This document shows positions 56,801 through 63,600 of a stretch of DNA of 64,000 nt, piece by piece. The position numbers and the translations under genes are program-made. Below the pieces are notes generated by a model. That model was given only the letters and a program-made list of their open reading frames with translations, did no database searches and had not been told where the DNA came from. Each line of letters begins with the position of its first letter. Position 1 is the stretch's first letter. The DNA lies in assembly GCA_020796225.1 (NCBI GenBank), contig CM036754.1, forward strand, positions 65,402,000 to 65,465,999, read 5' to 3'. This stretch comes from Arion vulgaris. Its lineage: Eukaryota > Mollusca > Gastropoda > Stylommatophora > Arionidae.

Positions 56801-57470
56801 TGGTAAACGGTTACTGATGATCATTTTACTCAATGAGTATGCACAGGAAGTTCGAAATGGGCTGGGCTCGAAGGCAATGGTTGGAGATCTCTGAGGATGT
56901 CTAGGATGACAAAATTAAGTTTATTTTGGTTCCAGTGGCAAGTAGACATAATGGGGAATGAAAAGATTGGTAAGTTTTTTGGCATGACTACTGTAGAAAG
57001 TGGGTGAGCTATGGACCAGGCTGAAATTATTAATGCCCTAAGGGAGGAAAAGTAAAAAGTAACGAATCCTTTTCATACCTCAAGGTATATTGGGTTATAC
57101 GGTGTTAGACCCGTATTTTTCATTGACCGTCGGCATACAATGAGTGATGTGATAAACATCACGCCAGGCGCCTTTACTTCCCAGTGCTTTTCCAGCCATC
57201 CAATTGAAGCTGGGTCAGCCTGAGAGCTGTTACGGTCCGAAAAATTCCCAGCCACTGTGAATTCAACCCAGACCACTAGCCTAACAAGCGAGCTCACTAA
57301 CAAGTACGCTACTGCAGCTCTCCATGTGCACATTAGTATCATCATCTAATCCCTGACATCTCTATTTTTTCAGCAAACTGAATGTACCCGTGACAGATCT
57401 TAGAGTGAGAAGACCTGCTCCAAAGACCATCATTGAGGCAGCTCACATCATCCAACACACTCTCCAGTGA
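35755..57470 (+). CDS. DRC2: Dynein regulatory complex subunit 2 (DRC2/CCDC65), nine coding exons, complete
   Basis: Gene-level entry. Nine exons with GT-AG borders and matching phases total 1,491 bases, 496 residues plus stop (human CCDC65 is 484). DRC2 is a coiled-coil subunit of the nexin-dynein regulatory complex, which joins doublet microtubules and regulates dynein in motile cilia; it works with DRC1 and DRC4. Diagnostic stretches: Lys-rich start [36 protein letters not shown] at 78-97, SEAEEQYA-like [50 protein letters not shown] near 345-364, [10 protein letters not shown] at 401-410, [20 protein letters not shown] at 435-454 and the C-terminal [14 protein letters not shown]. The protein is almost wholly helical and charged, without membrane segments. 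Introns hold SINEs, LINE relics, MITEs and satellites. Confidence 0.97.
35940..36360. other. Unclassified interspersed sequence, intron 1
   Basis: CTTTGCCAAGAACGC and CGATTTCAACCAGTGTTTACT are reminiscent of an inverted family B copy but too diverged to assign. Confidence 0.35.
36480..36880 (-). mobile_element. Decayed LINE fragment
   Basis: GGGGCATAGACTCTCAACCA and GAAAGGACCACTTTCC (complement of the 28740-28770 sequence) indicate an inverted LINE 3' region. Partner of 59620-60010. Confidence 0.55.
36900..37280 (+). mobile_element. LINE C-terminal tail, decayed
   Basis: Frame [17 protein letters not shown] and then sequence for [15 protein letters not shown] text with shifts; matches 47880-48110. 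Confidence 0.7.
37730..38035 (-). mobile_element. SINE-E copy
   Basis: Inverted family E: ACGTGCTCAAATTGAACACA, TAATAGGACTAGTAACTCGA, TGAGATCAGGGATCTCTGG, and the head complement ACCTCTATGCCACTGAG. Confidence 0.75.
38040..38290. repeat. Degenerate minisatellite, unit about 37-40 bp
   Basis: Repeated CTCTAATCATTTCTATCACT and CCATACTCTTCCA words with many small deletions. Confidence 0.8.
38640..38960 (-). mobile_element. LINE reverse-transcriptase C-terminal relic
   Basis: Minus-strand frame [40 protein letters not shown] and CQTWSLRT, the I...ILK...V....K...Y.....P.L.YG...W.L pattern of LINE polymerase tails. It ends directly against the DRC2 exon 2 acceptor. Confidence 0.75.
38967..39219 (+). 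CDS. DRC2: DRC2 exon 2
   Basis: Acceptor CTCTATCTAG precedes 38967 and donor G/GTACAAG follows. Encodes [40 protein letters not shown] and [18 protein letters not shown], the best conserved N-terminal block of DRC2. One base left over. Confidence 0.97.
39240..39990. other. Intron 2 sequence, unassigned
   Basis: No clear repeat hallmark. The section at 39650-39960 has LINE-like purine-rich text (GGGAAGACCAAAGAATACCT) with many stops. Confidence 0.35.
40000..40255 (-). mobile_element. SINE-C copy
   Basis: Inverted family C from CTTCTTCTTCAAACGCTCCA to GGTCCTGGCACCACACAGG. Confidence 0.85.
40270..40560 (+). mobile_element. Decayed LINE tail
   Basis: TGTCAGCTCAACCACTAGTA, AAGAGAAGATGAAGATATGT and AGGCATTGAAGTGGGAGGCA match the LINE ends at 6200-6640 and 44130-44400. 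Confidence 0.75.
40659..40882 (+). CDS. DRC2: DRC2 exon 3
   Basis: Acceptor GTTCTATTTTAG precedes 40659 and donor AAG/GTTAGT ends it. Encodes [40 protein letters not shown] and [11 protein letters not shown], a heptad-rich segment. One base in, phase 0 out. Confidence 0.96.
40908..41432 (-). mobile_element. SINE-C copy split by a second SINE-C
   Basis: Outer inverted copy: 40908-41026 and, after the insert, 41284-41432 (TAGGCTAGTATATCCGATTT to GGGGACCCGGCAATACAC). Confidence 0.9.
41027..41283 (+). mobile_element. SINE-C nested in SINE-C, 11-bp target duplication
   Basis: Full-length copy from CCGCCCGTGTGGTGCCCGGG to the GAAGAAG tail. AAGTAGGCTAG occurs exactly at 41016-41026 and 41284-41294. 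Confidence 0.93.
41455..41605. repeat. Minisatellite, 33-bp unit, four copies
   Basis: Units of TTCCCTATTCTATCTTTTGT then CTTCCTAAACTTT. Confidence 0.95.
41880..42115 (+). mobile_element. LINE C-terminal tail, decayed
   Basis: Frame [20 protein letters not shown] then [19 protein letters not shown], the C.CG..Q..EHVL..CP tail with one Cys lost. Confidence 0.75.
42465..42620 (+). mobile_element. Diverged SINE-A fragment
   Basis: CATCACATACCATTGG, TCTAACACTGTATTCCCCAA and TATACTTCATGGTATGAAAA match the 3' half of family A. Confidence 0.6.
42945..43142 (+). CDS. DRC2: DRC2 exon 4
   Basis: Acceptor ATCTCATCACAG precedes 42945 and donor ACA/GTAAGT ends it. Encodes [40 protein letters not shown] and [14 protein letters not shown]. 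Phase 0 both sides. Confidence 0.97.
43307..43600 (-). mobile_element. SINE-C copy and adjoining fragment
   Basis: Inverted family C (43307-43525), then a short plus-oriented piece (CTGGCACATAACTGGCACAA, CATACAGATCACAAAGACTG) up to 43600. Confidence 0.75.
43606..43818 (-). mobile_element. SINE-D copy
   Basis: Reference (inverted) family D: poly-T, TCCAGAAGCACTTGAACTTT, TCGGTGCCATGGACATCGTA, AATTGAACCCACACTCAC (B box complement), CAACGCGCTACGAACATGCT (A box complement). Confidence 0.85.
43932..44009 (+). CDS. DRC2: DRC2 exon 5
   Basis: Acceptor GTATATTCTAG precedes 43932 and donor GAG/GTAAGA ends it. Encodes [20 protein letters not shown] and NKALKE. Phase 0 both sides. The frame stays open into the intron to 44496, through a LINE relic. 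Confidence 0.95.
44010..44400 (+). mobile_element. LINE reverse-transcriptase tail in intron 5
   Basis: The best preserved copy of this LINE end: [60 protein letters not shown] and [20 protein letters not shown]. Ends ATGTAACATATAACAGTACG and an ATT run. Confidence 0.85.
44530..45180 (+). mobile_element. SINE-E copy split by SINE-D
   Basis: Family E 5' part (AAGGTACTCAGTTTGTTCCC, CATGTTCAAGTTGAGCACAT) to 44732, and 3' part (ACATTTTAAGAACCCTGG, GAGATTTTCCTGTGTAAGAA) from 44938. Confidence 0.8.
44733..44937 (+). mobile_element. SINE-D copy nested in SINE-E
   Basis: Family D from CGCCTGCCAAGCGTGTTCAT to an A-rich tail. AAGCCCT flanks both ends (7-bp target duplication). Confidence 0.85.
45250..45475 (-). 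mobile_element. SINE-F copy
   Basis: Inverted family F: GCTTTATTGCACTGGGTTTC, AGAATATTGCACAGAGCATC, GGATTTGAAACCATGGCTTT. Confidence 0.8.
45540..45690. repeat. Minisatellite, 35-bp unit, three to four copies
   Basis: Units of TATGATACTAATATAGAAAT then CTGAATACAAGAATA. Confidence 0.95.
45784..46096 (+). mobile_element. TTAA-flanked MITE, copy 1
   Basis: Ends CTCTTTCCACGC and GCGTGGAAAGAG are inverted repeats, with TTAA at 45780-45783 and 46097-46100. The interior has a tandem pair of CTTTAAGCCGCACACTGCGC. 313 bp, non-coding. Confidence 0.9.
46150..46960. repeat. Minisatellite, 30-bp unit, about 27 copies
   Basis: Units of GTTATATGTAGTCTGTTTGG then TTGCTAGCTA, with regular T/C alternation in CTGTTT/CTGCTT. 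It lies in DRC2 intron 5. Confidence 0.97.
47068..47094 (+). CDS. Candidate 27-base microexon of DRC2 (alternative)
   Basis: A strong acceptor (TTTGATTTTGTTTTAG) is followed by 27 bases and GTATAC. The phase is 0 and the insert DDDETLSKA would fall between exon 5 (NKALKE) and exon 6 (DKEKIQ). Direct joining of exons 5 and 6 already aligns well with vertebrate DRC2, so this is optional or spurious. Confidence 0.3.
47110..47560. other. Intron 5 sequence, partly LINE-like
   Basis: 47215-47345 (ATCAACTTCTGCTATGTGAC, GTGTCATAAACAGGGTGGTG) is the inverted end of the LINE seen at 31980-32065. The rest is unassigned. Confidence 0.45.
47575..47778 (-). mobile_element. SINE-D copy with 13-bp target duplication
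   Basis: Inverted family D. ACTGTGCATCTTT occurs exactly at 47562-47574 and 47779-47791. Confidence 0.92.
47790..48115 (+). mobile_element. SINE-F fragment followed by LINE tail
   Basis: GATCCTTAGAATTATTGCTG is a family F piece. Then the frame [20 protein letters not shown] and [20 protein letters not shown] is a LINE C-terminal tail. Confidence 0.7.
48431..48626 (-). mobile_element. SINE-D copy
   Basis: Inverted family D. CTCGCTG flanks it (48415 side and after 48630). Confidence 0.85.
48640..48905 (-). mobile_element. LINE RNase H relic
   Basis: Minus-strand frame [20 protein letters not shown] then [19 protein letters not shown], the W.PGHAGV..N..AD.LA motif of LINE RNase H. Confidence 0.8.
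49290..49575 (+). mobile_element. Decayed LINE tail
   Basis: [20 protein letters not shown] then LLEGKVEGK and RGRPR-like text, with later stops. Ends CACCTGATGATGATGATAAA. Confidence 0.7.
49640..50095 (+). mobile_element. Decayed LINE tail
   Basis: ATCTTTCCTGTGGCAACATA, GGACATACTACAAGGCTTAC and GGCAGAGGAAGACCAGAACA align with 53080-53380. Confidence 0.7.
50105..50416 (+). mobile_element. TTAA-flanked MITE, copy 2
   Basis: TTAA at 50101-50104 and 50417-50420; ends CTCTTTCCAAG and GCGTGGAAAGAG. Confidence 0.88.
50437..50749 (+). mobile_element. TTAA-flanked MITE, copy 3
   Basis: TTAA at 50433-50436 and 50750-50753; ends CTCTTTCCACTC and GTGTGGAAAGAG. Sits 16 bases from copy 2 and 28 bases from DRC2 exon 6. 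Confidence 0.9.
50778..50918 (+). CDS. DRC2: DRC2 exon 6
   Basis: Acceptor GTGATTTTAG precedes 50778 and donor AAG/GTGAGG ends it. Encodes [40 protein letters not shown] and TKRKKKK. Phase 0 both sides. Confidence 0.97.
50965..51185 (+). mobile_element. SINE-G (tRNA-headed), single copy
   Basis: Head GTGGCTTAGGGGATAGTGAT (A-box-like) and TTCTAAGTTTGAATCGCGCT (B-box-like), body GGACTATGGCGCCACCCGTT. No anticodon-stem or acceptor pairing of a functional tRNA is seen. Confidence 0.6.
51190..51770. other. Intron 6 sequence, partly LINE-like
   Basis: 51360-51480 (ATCATCTTCATCGCACATG, TCCATAATTGCTC) resembles 43195-43290 and is probably a decayed inverted LINE. The rest is unassigned. Confidence 0.4.
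51770..52110. repeat. Minisatellite, 40-bp unit, about eight copies
   Basis: Units of TAAAGTTGTCATAGTAAAAC then ACTTGCCAATTGACCGTCTG, with shorter variants in the middle. Confidence 0.93.
52432..52710 (+). mobile_element. SINE-A copy
   Basis: Family A with head GCAGTAGTGTAGTTGTTAGT and B box CGGATTCAATTCC, to TATACCACAAGGCACGAAAA. Confidence 0.85.
52805..52957 (+). CDS. DRC2: DRC2 exon 7
   Basis: Acceptor TGCACTTTTCAG precedes 52805 and donor GAT/GTTAGT ends it. Encodes [40 protein letters not shown] and [28 protein letters not shown] is a signature of DRC2. Phase 0 both sides. Confidence 0.97.
53080..53380 (+). mobile_element. Decayed LINE tail
   Basis: Frame [40 protein letters not shown] and [20 protein letters not shown], a LINE reverse-transcriptase tail missing its end. 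Confidence 0.75.
53400..53515 (-). mobile_element. SINE-E fragment
   Basis: GGAGATGGACAATAAAATGT and TTGTGTTCAAGTTGAGAACG are family E words. Mixed orientation makes the call weak. Confidence 0.45.
53510..53705. mobile_element. Interspersed repeat, relative of 1618-1830
   Basis: TCTGCTCCTCATGGAGCACA, TCAACAGTTGTTCGCC and TCCTCAAGAAGACG shared with 1618-1830. Confidence 0.55.
53794..53848. repeat. Paired palindromes
   Basis: GCCGATATATCGGTTC (53794-53809) and its exact complement GAACCGATATATCGGC (53833-53848), each containing the perfect palindrome CCGATATATCGG. Confidence 0.9.
53860..54690. other. Intron 7 sequence, unassigned
   Basis: AT-rich. One frame (53716-54093) stays open for 125 codons but matches nothing I recognise. 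Confidence 0.35.
54700..55200. mobile_element. SINE-E and SINE-F fragments
   Basis: AAAAGAACCCTTGGCATTTA (54715) is family E. TTGACTTCATTGCGCCAGGT and TGCTGAGAGTATTGCACACA (55100-55190) are an inverted family F piece. Confidence 0.55.
55473..55690 (+). CDS. DRC2: DRC2 exon 8
   Basis: Acceptor GTCTTTATGCAG precedes 55473 and donor AA/GTAAGT follows 55690. Encodes [40 protein letters not shown] and [20 protein letters not shown]. The join with exon 7 keeps the same spacing as human CCDC65. Two bases out. Confidence 0.98.
55731..55975 (-). mobile_element. SINE-C copy
   Basis: Inverted family C beginning 40 bases after the exon 8 donor. Its far end and flank (TCTATCAATTGT) are partly repeated at 56258-56330. 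Confidence 0.85.
55985..56257 (-). mobile_element. MITE of the TTAA family, copy 4, inverted
   Basis: Complement of the 45784 family: CTAACTACTCGCCAATAAAT, AAACTGGACAACCAAATAGA, GTGTGCGGCTTAAAGCGGAA ending AAAGAG/TTAA (56258-56261). The other terminus is altered. Confidence 0.8.
56490..56745 (+). mobile_element. SINE-C copy
   Basis: Family C from TAGTGCCGGGACCCACAAGG to GGAGTGTTCGAAGAAGAAGA. Confidence 0.85.
56850..57048 (+). mobile_element. LINE RNase H relic
   Basis: Broken frame with [19 protein letters not shown] and NE.K, aligned with the RNase H segment of 31015-31630 read on the other strand. Confidence 0.6.
57052..57325 (-). mobile_element. SINE-A copy
   Basis: Inverted family A from CCTTTTCATACCTCAAGGTA to the head AACAAGTACGCTACTGCAGC. 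It ends about 50 bases before exon 9. Confidence 0.85.
57374..57470 (+). CDS. DRC2: DRC2 exon 9 (stop codon)
   Basis: Acceptor CTATTTTTTCAG precedes 57374. One base completes an Asn codon, then [20 protein letters not shown] and [11 protein letters not shown], stop TGA at 57468-57470. The IIEAAH..QH end matches vertebrate DRC2. Confidence 0.97.
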
Positions 57471-57770
57471 ACAGATCCGATCCATGTGGATCACACATCT
57501 CAAACAAAGCTATGCTACTGTTTATTAATTTGAAAAATGAAATTTAAAAAACAAAAATGTCTAATATAATTAATGATACATCAACCACAATGTCAACACC
57601 GTCATCTTGAATATTTGATTATTTATTCAATGTTGACAGATGACAACAGTTCATGTTGACTAGTTTCATTTTTTTTAAAGCATGTTTATGTTTCCAGGGA
57701 AGTTAAATCAAAGTAACATGTTTTGTCAAATTTTGTTAAATCAAATTGCTTTGTTTTAAACTAATTTATG
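57471..57770 (+). other. DRC2 3' UTR and flank
   Basis: AT-rich, without a clear AATAAA close to the stop. The transcript end cannot be placed. Confidence 0.4.
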
Positions 57771-59230
57771 CTTGTATGTATAAACATCTTACATATTTTA
57801 TGAACAGATTACATCTTGCTGTATCAGCTTGTATATTGTATGAACAGCTTACATGTTGTATGAACAGTTATGCAGCTTACATTTGTATGAAAGCACAGTT
57901 TAAACACATCTTGCTGTATGATCAGCTTGTATATTGTATAAACAGCTTACATCTTGTATGAACAGCTTACATCTTGTATGAACAGCTTACATGTTGTATG
58001 AACAGATTTCACCTTTATGAACAGCTTATATCTTGCTGTATGATCAGCTTGTATATTGTTTAATGAACAGATTACATCTTGCTGTCTGATCAGCGTGTTT
58101 ATTGCTGCACGAATAGTTTACATCTTGTTGTAGGAGCAGCATACATCTTGATCTATGAACAGCTTACATCTTGTATGAACAGATTACATCTTGTATGAGC
58201 AGATTACATACTGTTGTCTAAAGCATAGATTACATCTTATTGTGTATGTAGCTTACTTCCTACATGAACAGCTTACATCTTTTATGAGCAACTTACATCT
58301 TGCTATATAAAGAGGTTACATCTTGTTGTATGAACAGCTTACATCTTGTATGTGCAGCAGGCATCGTGTTCTATGAACAGCTTACATCTTGTATGTACAG
58401 CAGGAATCTTGTTCTATGAACAGCTTACATCTTGTTGTGTAAGTAGAAGCAGGCACTGTGTTCTATGAACAGCTTACATCTTGTATGTGCAGCAGGCATC
58501 TTGTTCTATGAACAGCTTGCATCTTGTATGTACAGCAGGTATCTTGTTCTATGAACAGCTTACATCTTGTATGTACAGCAGGAATATTGTTCTATGAACA
58601 GCTTACATCTTGTTGCGTAAGTAGAAGCAGGCATCGTGTTCTATGAACAGCTTACATCTTGTATGTGCAGCAGGCTTCTTGTTCTATGAACAGCTTACAT
58701 CTTGTGTAAACATATTACATCTTGTATGAAGAGGTTACATCTCGTTGTGTATTTAGCTTACTTCCTGCACTGTATGAACAGCTAACATCTTGTTCTATGA
58801 AGAGGTTACATCTCATTGTGTATTTAGCTTACATCTTGCTGTATGAACAGTTACCATCATCATACAGCCTACATTTTGTATGAGCAGTTTACATTTTGCT
58901 TAATGGACGGACAGCTTATATATTGTATGAAAATGTGTAAACAGCTTACATCTTATTTGCACAAATTATATTTTGTTGTACAAACAGCTTACATTGTGCA
59001 TGTGCAGCTTATATTTGGTTGTACAAACATCTTACATCTTGTATGCACAACTTATATTTGGTTGTACAAACAGCTTACATCTTGTAGGCACAACTTATAT
59101 TTTGTTGTACAAACATCTTACATCTTGTATGCACAACTTATATTTTGTTGTACAAATATCTGACATCTCCGTTATATTAACATGTAATATATATATTTTG
59201 ATAACCAGCTTACATCTCGTTGTATATGCA
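57770..59230. repeat. Degenerate minisatellite, about 20-40-bp units
   Basis: Over 50 loose copies of GAACAGCTTACATCTTGTAT with inserted words such as GTGCAGCAGGCATC and GTTGTACAAACA. Open frames across it are by-products. Confidence 0.93.
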
Positions 59231-59405
59231 TCTTACAACTAAACATCTTGTGCGATACTAGAAGTATTTTGATCATCTACATATACAAATAATAAATTAT
59301 ATACATCATCAGATAACTGGTTCATTACTTTCTTTGTGTCAATGTATCTTCTTCTTCTTCACCTTTCAACTCACAATGGAGCACAGGTCTTCAACAAACT
59401 TCTTC

Positions 59406-59612
59406 GCCTGTCTGCCCAGCGTGTTCGTAGCGCGTTGGACTACGGGTGACTATCCTCTGTGTGTGCGGGTTCAATTCCGCGGGATGGCAGAAAAAGCCAC
59501 AGATTCCCCAGATTTACGGTGTTCGTGGCACTGAACCGAAGGGTTACGATGTCCATGGCACCGAGCGTAAGAGCTGAAAAGCTCAAGTGCTTCTGGATCG
59601 GAAAAAAAAACC
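59406..59612 (+). mobile_element. SINE-D copy
   Basis: Family D with A-box region CGTGTTCGTAGCGCGTTGGA and B box GCGGGTTCAATTCC, then a GATCGG and A-run tail. ACTTCTTC flanks both ends (8-bp target duplication). Confidence 0.9.
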
Positions 59613-59619
59613 ACTTCTT

Positions 59620-60010
59620 CCAGCCCTTCCTCTCTCTTGCCATCCCTTCCAATTCTTTCCATGTCTTGCCTATCCTTTGAATATCATTCTCCAGGTATTT
59701 CTAGGCCTTCTCCTACTCTCTTTGAACCCTTGTAGGTTCCAAAAGAATGCCTGTCTTGCAAAGCTTCCAGTCAGTCTTATCAATGTGTGTCCTATCCATC
59801 GCCAGCATCTCCTCCTTAGGCCTTTTTGCACTAGTATTTGCTTAGTTCTTTCTCAGAGTTCATCATTTGTAATCTTATCATACCATCTCAGTCCCCCCTA
59901 TTCTAGTAAACATCCATTTACAAAGGTCTGTAGTTTCTGGTGGTTTCTTTTGTTGTCCTCCATGTTTCCGAGCCATACAGCAGCACTGATTTCACATTTG
60001 ATTGAAAGAT
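59620..60010 (-). mobile_element. Decayed LINE fragment
   Basis: Inverted LINE tail: complements of the LYGSE/LQTF..C.R text (TCCATGTTTCCGAGCCATAC, AACATCCATTTACAAAGGTC). Confidence 0.6.
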
Positions 60011-60059
60011 TCTAAGTTTGGTGTTTGTTTTGATCTTCTTTGAGTATCAGTAAATGCCT

Positions 60060-60840
60060 GTTAAGAAATTTCTCAAACAGCTGTGTCAAGACAGGTGCCT
60101 GTTTTGCAAGCCCTCCAGAGTAAACTTTCATCCCTGAGAAGTAAGCTCAGCAAGATTTCTGCCAACAAGAGTTACACTCCAGTGGGTACCATCACACCAT
60201 GGAGTGCCAGGTAACGAGTAGACAAACTTGCAAAGAAAGAAGTAGAATGTGAATAGGTAGACATCCTGGACATTAGAAACGAACCTAAACTATCCAATGA
60301 TGACTATCACACACAAGGACAGACCATCATCTTCCGTCTCAGAACAGGGTATCACAGACTGAATAAACACTTGCACAGGCTACTATTGCCTCCATCCCCT
60401 CTGTGTCCCTGAGGCATCTCTGATCTTCGAACACTCCATATGAACCACTTGTTAACCTCTCTTTGTGATTTGTATGTGATCTGAGCCTAAGAGCAATTGT
60501 ACGTTGTGCCAGTTATGTGTCTACAAGTAGGCCAGCACATCCCATTTCTGCTACGCTTTTTATTTACTAGGGCAGCTTCCACCTCAGTCACCTCTTACGA
60601 CATACCTTGTAGGTCGCAGTGATACTATTCTTTGCTTCCCTTGCGAACCCGGCACCACGCTGCGGCATCTCTGATCAAACCACAGAACATGTCCTACAAG
60701 ACTGTCCCCTGTATGTCCTTCCTAGAAACGGATCTGGCCCAACAACACAACACTCAAAACTAAATGGCACAAGAGATGAGCTCCAGACAACAGTCGACTT
60801 CATCATAAGACTGTGTCTGATGGTATAACATCAAAATAGG
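60060..60840 (+). mobile_element. LINE C-terminal tail split by SINE-C
   Basis: Left part (to 60425) contains TIIFRLRTGYHRLNKHLHRL. The right part (from 60664) continues [19 protein letters not shown]. Together they form the FRLRTGH...C.CG...Q..EHVLQDCP tail. Confidence 0.85.
60426..60663 (-). mobile_element. SINE-C copy with 13-bp target duplication
   Basis: Inverted family C. GGCATCTCTGATC occurs exactly at 60413-60425 and 60664-60676. Confidence 0.93.
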
Positions 60841-60859
60841 CATCGCAAGAAGAATGCAA

Positions 60860-61440
60860 GTTTTGCCATTAGTCATCATCATCAAGTCGTATCACATTCA
60901 GATCATTGGTCATCATCATAAGTCTGTATTCACCATTCAGATCATTGGTCATCTATCAAGTCTGTTCTACATTGATCCTTTCATCATAAAGTCGGATTCT
61001 GCCATCAGATCATTGGCACATCATCAAGTCTTATTCACATTAGATCATTGGCATCACATCAAGTCAGTATTCTACATTCAGACTGTCATCATAAGTCTGT
61101 ATTCTACATTCAGATCATTGGTCATATCATCAAATCTGTATTCATTCAAGATCATAGTCATATCAAGTGTATTCACATTGATCATTGGTCATCATCATCA
61201 AGTCAGTATTCTACATTCAGATCATTAGTCATCATCATCAAGTCAGTATTCTACATTCAGATCATTGGTCATCATCATCAAGTCTGTATTCTACATTCAG
61301 ATCATTGGTCATCATCATCAAGTCTGTATTCTACATTCAGATCATTAGGGCATCATCATCAAGTCAGTATTCTACATTCAGATCATTGGTCATCATCATC
61401 AAGTCAGTATTCTACATTCAGATCATTGGTCATGTTAGAT
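60860..61440. repeat. Minisatellite, 40-bp unit
   Basis: Units of TCATCATCATCAAGTCAGTA then TTCTACATTCAGATCATTGG, clean on the right and with deletions on the left (60860-61190). Confidence 0.95.
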
Positions 61441-61499
61441 CATCAAATTTGTCATCAGAGCAAGATCAGCAGTTTTCTCCAGCTTCATATACACTGATT

Positions 61500-62280
61500 G
61501 ATACTGACAGGACCATCATTGTTGCACTTCGGTGAATAACCATGTGTGTTTTGAACTCTTTCTTAAAGATCTTTGCTACATTGTATTGAACTCTGTAGTG
61601 CAGGCGAAAGTTCCGATGTCATTTATTTTAGGATGATTAAAAATGTAAATTCTATTTTACTTTTTTTTAAATAACTTTTACCTAGGGCAACGATTTTTCA
61701 GCCTACTTTTTATGATCAAAGTGTTTGCACAATCACATCCGATAAGCATTTTTGTGCTTGTATATTGGAGATGAAACAAAAGCATACATACAGGTATACA
61801 CATATAACATGTATGCACACATCATTCATATTAGCTTCAAGTTTCTCACAAAGAGATGGAAAGGTCCCAAAGGGGCGTTACTATAAAACAAAGATTCAGT
61901 CCCCTTCTTAGTTATTTTCGTGGTTAACGAAACAATGATACATTCTATCTGTAAACATCTAATTTCACACGGACACAAACAAATATCAAACACAGTATCT
62001 GATTAGTAATCTTGCTTTAATCATGAACTAGTTTATAGATTTTTTTTTTTTTTTACAAAATTCTACAATTGTTAATGTCAGTATCTACTAGTATCAACAC
62101 TGTAGTCCAAGCAACAGAAAAATGAAAACTCAAAGACCTTGTACTTTTGGTTAACTTAATCCCAGAAGTCTCTAGTGAGCTCTTCTATGTTGAAGGATTA
62201 AAGGCCTGATTGTCCCCAGGAAGTAGGAAGGTTATTATTGTTTTTTTATCCCAGAAGAAAAAATAAACGAAACTTACTGA
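61500..62280. other. Unassigned intergenic sequence
   Basis: 61500-61680 shows traces of family E/LINE text (GACAGGACCATCATTGTTGC). The rest is AT-rich with nothing recognised. Confidence 0.4.
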
Positions 62281-62284
62281 TGTT

Positions 62285-62350
62285 TCAATCAGAACTCTCA
62301 CGATTGAGAAGCTAGTGTTCTAACTACTCGGCCACCTACTCCTCCAGTCT
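62285..62350 (-). mobile_element. tRNA-like SINE head
   Basis: Minus strand reads GGTGGCCGAGTAGTTAGAAC (A-box-like) and GAGAGTTCTGATTGAAAC (B-box-like). No complete tRNA fold is apparent. Confidence 0.5.
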
Positions 62351-62530
62351 TTTCATCTTCATTTCTTTCTGTGTACATCAAATATACACCTAACTACTAG
62401 GTCACCTGCTCCTCCAGTCTTTTCATCTTCATTTCCTTCTGTGTACATCAAATATACATCTAACTACTAGGTCCTCTTCTCCTCCAGTCTTTTCGTCTTC
62501 GTTTCCTTCTGTGTACATCAAATATACAGA
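62330..62530. repeat. Tandem repeat, 70-bp unit, three copies
   Basis: Units contain CTCCTCCAGTCTTTTCATCT, then TTCCTTCTGTGTACATCAAA and TATACA. The unit begins inside the tRNA-like head, so head sequence has been amplified. Confidence 0.93.
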
Positions 62531-62597
62531 ACTAAATAATTAAAGAGAAAAACTATGCAAAATAAACCAGCAGTTTCCAGAAATGTCAACCAAAAAA

Positions 62598-62830
62598 AAT
62601 GTCTAAAGGTGTAGGTCTGACTTCATTGCATCGGGTTTCCCCATCAAGACTCTGTCCCCCTCTGCAGAAAATGGCACGCCATCTGTTGAGAGTTATGAAC
62701 AAAGACCGTAGCTCCAGCAACAATCCAAGAAATCTCCAGAAAAAAAATGCATGTTATCTGGTTCGGATTCAAACCTACAACCTTTGGAACGCCAGTCAAA
62801 TATCTTAACCACTTCATCATAGACCCCTCC
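62598..62830 (-). mobile_element. SINE-F copy
   Basis: Inverted family F: GTCTGACTTCATTGCATCGG, TGCATGTTATCTGGTTCGGA, ATCTTAACCACTTCATCATA (A-box complement). Confidence 0.8.
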
Positions 62831-62839
62831 TAAAGAGAT

Positions 62840-63180
62840 AGGTATAATAACGAGAGACACTGGCGATAAGAAAAGCAATCCTTCATGCAAAAATCAATTA
62901 TCAATTTCGCCATGACTATTCCAGAATGCATAGCTGACAAACAGAAAGAAAATTCCCAGCCTCTGAGTATTTGAAGAAAAAAAGACTCCACTTTTGCACA
63001 CACAAAAATTGACAAAAAAAACTGGATTAAATAAAATAAGTCCCACTATTGAAGAATGAAATAAATATGAAAATATACAAACTTAATACTACGCTCAACT
63101 AGTAAACAGAGTATGCCATTAAGTAACATCTTCATATAAATGGTTAATAAAGATTAATTTTTAAATATGAAAACAGCCTC
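62840..63180. other. Unassigned AT-rich sequence
   Basis: Nothing recognised. Confidence 0.4.
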
Positions 63181-63189
63181 ATATAAATT

Positions 63190-63600
63190 GACCAGCACTG
63201 AGTCTACATAGCCTCCCAGGAACTAAGACGTCTACATAATTAGCCTCACTAAAACTGACCAGCACTGAGAAGCCTATGGCCTCACAAGAACTGTCCAGCA
63301 CTGAGAAGCCTATGTCTCACAAGAACTGTCCACAAGGGGAAACTGTCCAGCACTAGAAGAATATGGTCTTGGAAGAACTGACCAGCATTGAGGCGTATAT
63401 GGTCTCACAAGAACTGACCAACAAAGAGAAGCCTATGATCTCACAGGAATTGATCAGCACTGAGAAGTATATGCTCTCTCAAGAACTGACCAACAAGAGA
63501 AAGACTATATGCTCTCACAGAACTGACCAACACTGAGAAAAGTCTATGGTCTTGCAGGAACTGACCGGCACCAAGAAGCCTATCATCTCACAAGAACTAA
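63190..63600. repeat. Degenerate minisatellite, unit about 36-38 bp
   Basis: Repeated AAGAACTGACCAGCACTGAG then AAGCCTATGGTCTCAC with many indels, about eleven copies. Confidence 0.88.

Noticed and set aside
57471..57800. Poly(A) signal for DRC2
   Set aside because: No AATAAA close to the stop could be pointed to, and near variants in AT-rich DNA are not evidence.
58843..61535. Several open frames of 90-150 codons
   Set aside because: They translate degenerate tandem repeats (57770-59230 and 60860-61440), with no known protein and no splice evidence.
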